64,000 nt of DNA from Flavobacterium sp. HSC-32F16 (GTDB lineage Bacteria > Bacteroidota > Bacteroidia > Flavobacteriales > Flavobacteriaceae), in NCBI RefSeq assembly GCF_024171645.1, contig NZ_JALKAC010000011.1, positions 174,137 through 238,136 of the forward strand, read 5' to 3'. A program made the translations under genes and the position numbers. Under the pieces are notes generated by a model that saw nothing but the letters and a program-made list of their open reading frames with translations, was not told the DNA's origin and made no database searches. Positions within the stretch are counted from its first letter, which is position 1. Each line of letters starts with the position of its first letter. Of this stretch, positions 58,046 through 64,000 are shown in pieces.

Positions 58046-58543
58046 TTAATTAGCTCTTTGAAATTGGTAAGTAACATCTTTTACTTGTCCTCCGACATTA
58101 ATGTTATCAATTAATTGAAAAGAAGTTTCAGTTACGCCTGCAACTTTAAGCAAATAACCTTCTCTCACTTTCTTAGCTTTTTCACCTGCATCAAGAATTT
58201 TAAGAACAAACAATCCCTGATTGTTAATACTCCATACAATTGGCGAAGAAAACGAAGTACAACTTGCCGATGTTAAGGCCATAGTTCCTTTATTATTGTT
58301 TGAAATAAAACTCCAAGTACTGCCAATAAAACATTTTGAATCTGCAAGATCAAATGAATTTACTTTAATATAATCAGAACCCGGATAAGTTACATTTGTA
58401 AGCACCCAGTTTCCTTTAATCGCAACCTGAGTAGGTCTGTCAAGCTTTTTTGAAAGCGTTGTGTCTGTTGAAGCTGTGGACGAAGCAGATTTACACGCAA
58501 AAAACATAGCGGCAATCACGCAAATTAAGATACTCTTCTTCAT
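58046..58543 (-). CDS. Lipocalin-like lipoprotein
   Basis: This protein of about 165 residues has a lipobox MFFAC (Cys17) and a lipocalin-like beta-barrel domain: KGNWVLTNVTYPGSD opens the barrel and the TSFQLIDNINVGG and VTYQFQR strands close it. The ATG at 58543 is chosen because it places the signal peptide correctly; an upstream ATG at 58585 adds 14 residues with no role. It precedes the OmpA gene in one operon. The pair is often seen together in flavobacteria, but what the lipocalin binds is unknown. Confidence 0.88.
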   Translation of the reverse strand: MKKSILICVIAAMFFACKSASSTASTDTTLSKKLDRPTQVAIKGNWVLTNVTYPGSDYIKVNSFDLADSKCFIGSTWSFISNNNKGTMALTSASCTSFSSPIVWSINNQGLFVLKILDAGEKAKKVREGYLLKVAGVTETSFQLIDNINVGGQVKDVTYQFQRAN

Positions 58544-58596
58544 TTTATACAATTTTTTTAGATTATTATTTTGCCTTTTTAACAATTATTGTACCA

Positions 58597-58604
58597 CAAA
58601 TATA
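58597..58604 (-). promoter_or_regulatory. -7 promoter box (TATATTTG) of the lipocalin-OmpA operon
   Basis: A perfect TAnnTTTG on the minus strand, 53 bases upstream of the ATG at 58543. Confidence 0.5.
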
Positions 58605-58746
58605 CAATTCATTAAGAGATTTATCGTTTTAGAATCTATTTATTTTCTTTCAAAATTAACATTTGCGCCAATTTGTCACCTTAAAAAAATTGGTATTTTA
58701 TTTGACTAAATGAAAATCATCAAGTTAAATTCAAAAAATAAAAAAT

Positions 58747-60630
58747 ATGACAACAGGTAAAATTAATGTTTCAGTAGAAAACATCTTTCCCTTAATCAAA
58801 AAATTCCTATACAGCGATCACGAAATCTTTTTACGTGAGCTGGTTTCAAACGGAACTGATGCTACTTTAAAGCTAAAACACCTTATCAGTATTGGTGAAG
58901 CTAAAGTTGAATACGGAAACCCAATTATCGAAATCAAAGTAGATAAAGAAGGTAAAAAAATCCATATTATCGACCAAGGTTTAGGTATGACGGCTGATGA
59001 AGTAGAAAAATACATCAATCAGGTTGCTTTTTCAGGAGCCGAGGAATTCCTTGACAAATACAAAGATTCTGCTAAAGATTCTGGAATTATCGGACATTTT
59101 GGTCTTGGTTTCTATTCTGCTTTTATGGTAGCTGAAAAAGTAGAAATCATCACAAAATCATACAAAGATGAACCTGCTGCGCACTGGACTTGCGACGGAA
59201 GTCCTGAATTTACTTTGGAGCCGGCTGACAAAACTTCACGCGGTACCGAAATCATTCTTCACATTGCTGAAGATTCTTTAGAATTTTTAGAAGATTCTAA
59301 AATCAGCGGTTTATTGAATAAGTATAACAAGTTCATGCCTATTCCAATTAAATTTGGAACAAGAACTGAAACACTTCCAAAACCAGAAGATGCTCCGGAA
59401 GATTACGTAAATGAAACTATCGAACTTGATAATATCATTAACAATCCAAACCCAGCATGGACAAAACAGCCTTCTGAATTATCTGACGAAGATTACAAAA
59501 ACTTCTACAGAGAATTGTATCCAATGCAGTTTGAAGATCCCTTATTCAACATTCACTTAAATGTAGATTATCCATTTAACTTAACTGGTATTTTGTATTT
59601 CCCGAAATTAGGAAGCGATATGCAGATCCAGAAAGACAAAATTCAATTGTACCAAAACCAAGTTTACGTTACTGATAATGTAGAAGGAATTGTACCTGAA
59701 TTTTTGACAATGTTAAAAGGAGTTATTGATTCACCGGATATTCCGTTAAACGTTTCTCGTTCTGGTTTACAGGCTGACGGAGCGGTAAAGAAAATTTCAA
59801 ATTATATTACTCGTAAAGTAGCGGATAAATTAAAAGCTTTATTTAACGAAAATCGTGCTGATTTTGAAGCAAAATGGAACGACATTAAAATCGTTTTAGA
59901 GTACGGAATGCTTTCTGAAGATAAATTCTACGAAAAAGCAGGGGCGTTTGTTTTATACCCAACGGTAGATAATACATACTTTACTTTAGAAGAATTAAAA
60001 GAGAAACTAAAAGAAAACCAAACTGATAAAGATGGTAAACTTGTAGTTCTTTATGCCGGAAACAAAGAAGAGCAGCACTCTTATATTGAAACAGCAAAAG
60101 CAAAAGGATACGAAGTATTGCTTTTAGATTCTCCAATTATCTCACATTTAATTCAGAAAATCGAAAACGATAACCAAGATGTAACTTTTGTTCGTGTAGA
60201 TTCTGACCATATTGATAATTTAATCAAAAAAGACGAAAACACAATTTCTAAATTATCTGATGAAGAAAAAGCAGCATTAAAAACTTCATTAGAAGCTTAT
60301 ATTCCTAAAGCTTACAGCGTTCAGCTTGAAGCAATGGACAGCCAGGCAGCTCCATTTATTATTACGCAGCCAGAATTTATGCGTAGAATGAAAGAAATGA
60401 GCCAAAGTGGCGGAGGCGGCATGTTTGGAATGGGCAATATGCCGGAGATGTACAATTTGGTTGTAAACACTAACTCAGATTTAGCATCAAACATTTTAAA
60501 CACCGAAGATAAAACGCATCAAGAGCATTTGGTAAAACAAGCTTTAGATTTGGCTAAATTATCTCAAAACTTATTAAAAGGTGAAGCTTTAACTGCTTTC
60601 GTAAAAAGAAGTTTTGAAATGATCAAATAA
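58747..60630 (+). CDS. htpG: Molecular chaperone HtpG (Hsp90)
   Basis: HtpG is the bacterial Hsp90, an ATP-driven dimeric chaperone. The 627-residue protein has the N-terminal GHKL ATP site (SDHEIFLRELVSNGTDAT, about 24-41; DQGLGMT; GHFGLGFYSAFMV), the middle domain with the catalytic arginine block NVSRSGLQAD (about 337-346) and the C-terminal dimerisation domain. A Gly/Met-rich loop SGGGGMFGMGNMPEM (about 554-568) lies in the C-terminal domain. Length is normal. No CIRCE-like or other heat-shock element is visible upstream. It ends with a strong terminator. Confidence 0.98.
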   Translation: MTTGKINVSVENIFPLIKKFLYSDHEIFLRELVSNGTDATLKLKHLISIGEAKVEYGNPIIEIKVDKEGKKIHIIDQGLGMTADEVEKYINQVAFSGAEEFLDKYKDSAKDSGIIGHFGLGFYSAFMVAEKVEIITKSYKDEPAAHWTCDGSPEFTLEPADKTSRGTEIILHIAEDSLEFLEDSKISGLLNKYNKFMPIPIKFGTRTETLPKPEDAPEDYVNETIELDNIINNPNPAWTKQPSELSDEDYKNFYRELYPMQFEDPLFNIHLNVDYPFNLTGILYFPKLGSDMQIQKDKIQLYQNQVYVTDNVEGIVPEFLTMLKGVIDSPDIPLNVSRSGLQADGAVKKISNYITRKVADKLKALFNENRADFEAKWNDIKIVLEYGMLSEDKFYEKAGAFVLYPTVDNTYFTLEELKEKLKENQTDKDGKLVVLYAGNKEEQHSYIETAKAKGYEVLLLDSPIISHLIQKIENDNQDVTFVRVDSDHIDNLIKKDENTISKLSDEEKAALKTSLEAYIPKAYSVQLEAMDSQAAPFIITQPEFMRRMKEMSQSGGGGMFGMGNMPEMYNLVVNTNSDLASNILNTEDKTHQEHLVKQALDLAKLSQNLLKGEALTAFVKRSFEMIK

Positions 60631-60653
60631 TCTTTTGAATAAAACATTTCTTA

Positions 60654-60687
60654 AATCCTGCAAATTAGCTTTTGCAGGATTTTTTTT
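60654..60687 (+). terminator. Rho-independent terminator after htpG
   Basis: AATCCTGCAAA pairs with TTTGCAGGATT across 6-7 nt and is followed by eight T. A second perfect hairpin AAAAGGGGA / TCCCCTTTT lies at 60713-60734. Confidence 0.93.
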
Positions 60688-60712
60688 GTTTTATCCCGAT
60701 TCCAAACATTAA

Positions 60713-60734
60713 AAAAGGGGAATTCTCCCCTTTT
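60713..60734. terminator. Second hairpin in the htpG-patatin gap
   Basis: A 9-bp perfect stem AAAAGGGGA / TCCCCTTTT around an ATTC centre. It may back up the htpG terminator. The T run is only four bases. Confidence 0.5.
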
Positions 60735-60777
60735 CAGACAAATACTGAATTTATATCTTTATGATTCTGAAAATCAA

Positions 60778-62106
60778 ATGATTAAACACAGGGGAATGAT
60801 TTCCAGAAAAACAAACCACAAACCTAAATTCAGGGAAATCATGGAGAAGAGAAAATTTACAGAAAACGGCGAAGTTTTAGCCATTCTAAAAGATTTAAAG
60901 GAACAAATTCGAGATAAAAAATTCTCAGACATTACAGACATAAACAATCATCAATATGTAGATTTAGTGCAAGAAGGCGGAGGAGTTCTGGGAATTGCAT
61001 TGGTTGGATATGTTTATGTATTAGAACAAATGGGAATTCGGTTTTTAAGTCTGGCCGGAACATCCGCCGGAAGCATCAATACCATGCTTATGGCAGCAGC
61101 TGGAACTTGCGATGTCGAAAAATCAGAATGGATACTAGATTGTTTGTGCAATAAAAATTTATACGATTTTGTTGATGGAGATCGCGATGCAAAAGAATTT
61201 ATTGATGCTTTATTGAGCGATGCCGGAAATCTGAAATTAGTCATGAAAGGCTGTCAGGTTGTCGATAATTTTAAAGACGATTTGGGACTAAATCCCGGAA
61301 ATAATTTTCATCAATGGATGACAAATCTGCTTTCGCAGAGGGGAATTAGAAATTATGCCGATTTAAAAGCATTGAGAGAAAAAGGCGTTTCAGATCAAAA
61401 TAAATTATTCCGGCTTAACAGGGTAAATCATGGTGACAAAGAAGAATATAACAGACCTGATCATTGGAGTGAAATGGCAATAATAACAGCTGATATTACA
61501 ACCGAAAGCAAAATTATATTTCCCAAAATGATCGATCTGTTTTACTCTAATCCAGATGTTCAAAATCCTGCCGATTTTGTACGGGCTTCTATGTCAATTC
61601 CGCTTTTCTTTACTCCATTTAAAATCAAAAATATTCCCGGCGGCATTGAAGCCTGGAACAAATGGAATGATGCTACATGTTTAAGAACTTCAGTACCGTC
61701 TGAAGTTATGTTTATGGATGGCGGTATTATATCCAACTTCCCGATCGATATTTTTCACGAAAATTTAAATGTTCCCGCTTCTCCAACTTTCGGCATAAAA
61801 CTGGGTTATGACAAAAACGAAATCAATAAAAATGAAAAGTTCTCTAATCTGATAAGCTCAATGTTTGATACTGCAAGATATGGTTACGATTCTGAGTTTC
61901 TAAGAAAAAATCCGGACTTTAAAAACCTCATCGGTTACATTGACACCGGAAGTCACAATTGGCTGAATTTTAATTTAACCGATGATGCCAAAATAGATTT
62001 ATTCATTCGAGGCGCTCAAAAAGCTTCAGAATTCCTGAATAAATTTGACTGGGAAGAATACAAAAAAATCAGAAAAGCAAAAAGCGAATATTACAAAACC
62101 GTCTAA
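60778..62106 (+). CDS. Patatin-like phospholipase
   Basis: This 442-residue protein has a patatin domain: the glycine-rich oxyanion loop EGGGVLGIALVG (about 65-76), the nucleophile elbow GTSAGS (about 98-103) and the catalytic Asp in FMDGGIISNF (about 317-326). The Ser-Asp dyad is complete. The N-terminus is basic and no signal peptide is visible, so it is probably a cytosolic or membrane-associated lipid acyl hydrolase. Three ATGs (60778, 60796, 60841) are in frame; the first is reported but a later one is possible. The gene is single. A hairpin at 62262-62298 may be its terminator. Confidence 0.9.
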   Translation: MIKHRGMISRKTNHKPKFREIMEKRKFTENGEVLAILKDLKEQIRDKKFSDITDINNHQYVDLVQEGGGVLGIALVGYVYVLEQMGIRFLSLAGTSAGSINTMLMAAAGTCDVEKSEWILDCLCNKNLYDFVDGDRDAKEFIDALLSDAGNLKLVMKGCQVVDNFKDDLGLNPGNNFHQWMTNLLSQRGIRNYADLKALREKGVSDQNKLFRLNRVNHGDKEEYNRPDHWSEMAIITADITTESKIIFPKMIDLFYSNPDVQNPADFVRASMSIPLFFTPFKIKNIPGGIEAWNKWNDATCLRTSVPSEVMFMDGGIISNFPIDIFHENLNVPASPTFGIKLGYDKNEINKNEKFSNLISSMFDTARYGYDSEFLRKNPDFKNLIGYIDTGSHNWLNFNLTDDAKIDLFIRGAQKASEFLNKFDWEEYKKIRKAKSEYYKTV

Positions 62107-62261
62107 GCCTAACAACTGATTTAGAACCAGCAGATCCAGTATTAACCGACATTATAGGACACAAAAATAACAATTGCAATAACAAATACACTTATACACA
62201 TGAAAGCGGCATAAGCAGCTCTCTTTAGACATGTAACCAATTCATTTTTAAAAAAATATGC

Positions 62262-62298
62262 AAATCTCAATTTAAAAATAGATTGGGATTTTTATTTT
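62262..62298 (+). terminator. Possible terminator after the patatin gene
   Basis: AAATCTCAAT pairs with ATTGGGATTT (one G-U pair) across about 10 nt, then T-rich sequence. It is distant (155 bp) from the stop, so the call is tentative. Confidence 0.6.
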
Positions 62299-62371
62299 TT
62301 ATAAAAATTAAACAACGGCTTATTTACATTCAAACTATTTTCTTTATTTTGCACCAAAATCCAACAAACTA

Positions 62372-63106
62372 ATGAAAAAATCAATTATTGCCTTTGTTAC
62401 TCTTGCATTACTTGCATCATGCGACAAAAAAGAATCTGCTGATAACTTACATCTTACAGGAAACATTAAAGGTTTAAAAACCGGAACGTTATATATCCAA
62501 AAAATTGTAGATACGGCTCTTGTTGCTATTGACAGTATAAAAATCGACGGAAATTCAGCTTTTGAAAGAGATATCAAAATAGAATCTCCTGAAATGCTTT
62601 ATTTGTTTTTAGATCGTGGTGTAACGAATTCTTTAGACAATAATATCTTATTCTTTGCTGAGCCCGGAAATATGAATATCGACACTAATTTGGATAATTT
62701 CATTTCAAGTGCAAAAATTACAGGTTCTAAAAATCAGGAATTATATGAAGAATACCTAAAAATAAACAATCGTTTTAGAGATGAGAATTTATCTATGGTG
62801 GAATCAAAATTTAAAGCTTTAAAAAGACAAGATCAAAAAACGATTGACAGCCTTGACGCAAAACAACAGGCAAATATCAAAAGAAAATATCTGTATGCTA
62901 CAAACTTCGCCCTTAACAATAAAGATCACGAAGTAGCACCTTATATTGCTTTAGCAGAGATTTACGACATTAACATCAAATTTCTTGATACAATTCAAAA
63001 ATCAATGACTCCAAAAGTAGCTCAATCTCTTTACGGAAAAAAGCTGACCAAATATGTAGCCGAAATCAAAAAAGAAGAACAAAAAGCTCCTGCAGCAGCA
63101 GAGTAA
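62372..63106 (+). CDS. DUF4369 domain-containing lipoprotein
   Basis: This 244-residue protein has a lipobox LLASC (Cys17) and an N-terminal DUF4369 beta domain (about 25-120, LHLTGNIKGLKTGTLYIQKI). Relatives usually continue into a thioredoxin/AhpC-like C-terminal domain. Here the C-terminus (about 125-244) is helical and Lys/Gln-rich, with no CxxC, so it is a non-redox member. It probably sits on the inner face of the outer membrane or in the inner membrane. Function unknown. Confidence 0.88.
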   Translation: MKKSIIAFVTLALLASCDKKESADNLHLTGNIKGLKTGTLYIQKIVDTALVAIDSIKIDGNSAFERDIKIESPEMLYLFLDRGVTNSLDNNILFFAEPGNMNIDTNLDNFISSAKITGSKNQELYEEYLKINNRFRDENLSMVESKFKALKRQDQKTIDSLDAKQQANIKRKYLYATNFALNNKDHEVAPYIALAEIYDINIKFLDTIQKSMTPKVAQSLYGKKLTKYVAEIKKEEQKAPAAAE

Positions 63107-63116
63107 AACAAAAAAG

Positions 63117-63142
63117 CCCTGAGAAACATTTCAGGGCTTTTT
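63117..63142. terminator. Bidirectional terminator between the DUF4369 and XRE genes
   Basis: AAAAAGCCCTGA pairs with TCAGGGCTTTTT across 8 nt, with T on the plus and A on the minus side. Confidence 0.92.
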
Positions 63143-63150
63143 TTTACGCT

Positions 63151-63543
63151 TTATTTTTTCAATAATTTTTCCAGATATTCAACCTTTTCTTTTTCTGCCT
63201 GAACCAAACGTTCATAAAGTTCAACAACTTTATCAAGAGGATTGAAATTACAATTGTGATTTAATACCGGTCCCCCATTAATAACAGAACCTTCGTAATT
63301 ATTTTGAATATTATTTAAAATCGCTTCTTCTGAAAAATTCTTAATTCCTTCAGCTGTAACACCAAGTGCTTTAGCAATCGCTATGAGTTTTTCCTCATCA
63401 ATTGTCTCGCTGTTTTCCATAGCAGAAACAGCTTGCTGGTTTGTTCCTAAGGCCTGCGCCAATGCTTCCTGCTTCATGTCACGAAGCTCACGAATACGAC
63501 TTATTTTTCGTCCTATGTGATTTGGTTTTGTTAGTGTGCTCAT
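63151..63543 (-). CDS. XRE-family helix-turn-helix regulator
   Basis: This 130-residue protein has an N-terminal lambda-repressor/Cro-type HTH (about 12-66, SRIRELRDMKQEALAQALGTNQQAVSAM). A short spacer and a C-terminal amphipathic helix follow (about 102-130, VVELYERLVQAEKEKVEYLE) that likely dimerises as a coiled coil. The promoter -7 box stands 4 nt before the ATG, so the message appears leaderless. No inverted repeat operator is evident in the promoter. Target genes are unknown. Confidence 0.93.
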   Translation of the reverse strand: MSTLTKPNHIGRKISRIRELRDMKQEALAQALGTNQQAVSAMENSETIDEEKLIAIAKALGVTAEGIKNFSEEAILNNIQNNYEGSVINGGPVLNHNCNFNPLDKVVELYERLVQAEKEKVEYLEKLLKK

Positions 63544-63547
63544 AATT

Positions 63548-63555
63548 CAAAGATA
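63548..63555 (-). promoter_or_regulatory. -7 promoter box (TATCTTTG) of the XRE gene
   Basis: A perfect TAnnTTTG on the minus strand, separated from the ATG by AATT only. Same 4-nt gap as at mutL and rluF. Confidence 0.6.
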
Positions 63556-63695
63556 ATAATTAAGTCTAAAAACCTTCAACTGTAAAATATAATTTTAAAA
63601 TGTACAATACAGATTTATTAATAAACAAAAATACAATTTTTCGGACAAGCATAGGTTTTATTTTAATTTTTGAAATCTGAAACTCGAAACAATTT

Positions 63696-63801
63696 TTGTC
63701 ATTTCGACCTAAGGGAGAAATCGCACAAGAAACTCCGCAACGAAAGCTGCCAATCCTTGTCGAGCTACTAATGCGATTTCTCCCTTAGGTCGAAATGACA
63801 A
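63696..63801. repeat. Perfect 30-base inverted repeat with 46-base loop (MITE- or REP-like)
   Basis: The left arm 63696-63725 begins TTGTCATTTCGACCTAAGG and ends AAATCGCA. The right arm 63772-63801 is its exact complement. The 46-base loop is GC-richer than the surrounding gap. Similar TCATTTCGAC palindromes are known as dispersed repeats in flavobacterial genomes. Confidence 0.75.
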
Positions 63802-63872
63802 TACTTTGCGTTTATTTCTGAATGAATAAAATATAACCTGGATAAATCTCAGATTGGAATTTTTGAGGCATA

Positions 63873-63902
63873 AAAAAAACCATCACTAAAAAGTGATGGT
63901 TT
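63873..63902 (-). terminator. Terminator after tRNA-Thr
   Basis: AAACCATCACT pairs with AGTGATGGTTT across 4 nt. The minus strand then runs into eight T, just after the tRNA 3' end. Confidence 0.85.
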
Positions 63903-63909
63903 TACGTTG

Positions 63910-63983
63910 AGCCGGCGGAGGGACTCGAACCCACGACCTGCTGATTACAAATCAGCTGCTCTAGCCAACTGAGCTACGCTGGC
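63910..63983 (-). tRNA. tRNA-Thr (anticodon UGU)
   Basis: The minus strand folds as a 74-nt cloverleaf. The acceptor is GCCAGCG / CGCCGGC, the D-arm GCTC...GAGC, and the anticodon stem GCTGA / TCAGC with loop TTTGTAA and anticodon TGT (63947-63949). The T-loop is TTCGAGT and the discriminator is T. CCA is not encoded. Two non-pairs are visible: A4-C69 in the acceptor and U50-U64 in the T stem. It reads ACA (and ACG by wobble). Confidence 0.96.
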
Positions 63984-64000
63984 GACTCATTACGGGTGCA

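Larger units (their letters stand above)
63544..63909. other. Intergenic region between the XRE gene and tRNA-Thr
   Basis: This 366-bp gap holds the XRE promoter, a GAAATCTGAAACTCGAAAC filler copy (63671-63690), a perfect 30-base inverted repeat (63696-63801) and the tRNA terminator hairpin (63873-63902). No ORF is seen. Confidence 0.6.

Noticed and set aside
62142..62240. Possible 32-codon minus-strand small membrane peptide (TTG start at 62240, or ATG at 62201)
   Set aside because: It has a hydrophobic stretch but no promoter or clear ribosome site, and no family recognised. Not enough to call a gene.
1..64000. CRISPR arrays, prophage, IS transposases, integrases, rRNA
   Set aside because: No regularly spaced direct repeats, no transposase or integrase motifs and no rRNA sequence were seen. 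Repeats present are short inverted types in gaps.

Overview
The window reads as one stretch of chromosome from a Flavobacterium-like member of the Bacteroidota. The DNA is AT-rich. Promoters match the phylum's -7 box TAnnTTTG. The gene content is typical of the group: several SusC/PF14905-type outer-membrane barrels, HmuY, DUF6607, DUF4173, an energy-transducer TonB and a TTG-start gap. Intergenic gaps are filled with short dispersed inverted repeats rather than insertion sequences. I see no prophage, transposase, CRISPR array or rRNA. The species cannot be fixed from the sequence alone.

Layout. 0-6.4 kb (minus): EEP-family membrane protein, two rhomboid proteases, mutL, ribH and a TPR membrane protein. 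6.8-16.6 kb (plus): recF, DUF2461, a GT4-like glycosyltransferase, a HisC-like aminotransferase with a Tat-like leader, murB, a PaiB-like protein, GT2, an ECF sigma factor, TonB and DUF4184. These genes are separated by repeat-rich gaps. 16.7-19.1 kb: a PH-domain protein, then two tandem secreted M48 peptidases whose terminators also look duplicated. 19.4-23.6 kb (plus): lipA, gap and a TPR hybrid histidine kinase. 23.6-25.1 kb (minus): a YoeB-like toxin-antitoxin pair sitting 4 bp upstream of lpxK. 25.3-29.1 kb (plus): Nif3-like protein plus a cysteine-free coiled-coil protein, alpha/beta hydrolase, rluF.

29.2-31.5 kb (minus): DUF4173 membrane protein, a small winged-helix regulator and a membrane partner. 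The same ACTTTG-N5-CAAAGT palindrome lies before both transcription units. 31.6-38.5 kb (minus): PF14905 barrel, corA, folD, ffh. 38.7-43.2 kb (minus): a three-gene polysaccharide O-acetylation operon (SGNH, LysM-SGNH, MBOAT). 43.5-48.1 kb: HmuY lipoprotein and TonB receptor, divergent from a secreted DUF6607 protein across a 103-bp control region with two facing -7 boxes and a Fur-like dyad. 48.6-64 kb: argS, a second PF14905 barrel, cutC, fabH, an orphan ABC ATPase, a small secreted protein, OmpA and lipocalin-like lipoproteins, htpG, a patatin, a DUF4369 lipoprotein, an XRE regulator and tRNA-Thr(UGU).

Most genes are housekeeping. The parts most worth following up are: the divergent HmuY/receptor-DUF6607 locus as a possible heme system with an uncharacterised secreted component; the winged-helix regulon defined by its repeated operator; the toxin-antitoxin pair fused transcriptionally to essential lpxK; the degenerate nuclease motifs of MutL; three genes that look leaderless with an identical 4-nt gap; and the nested intergenic repeat families.
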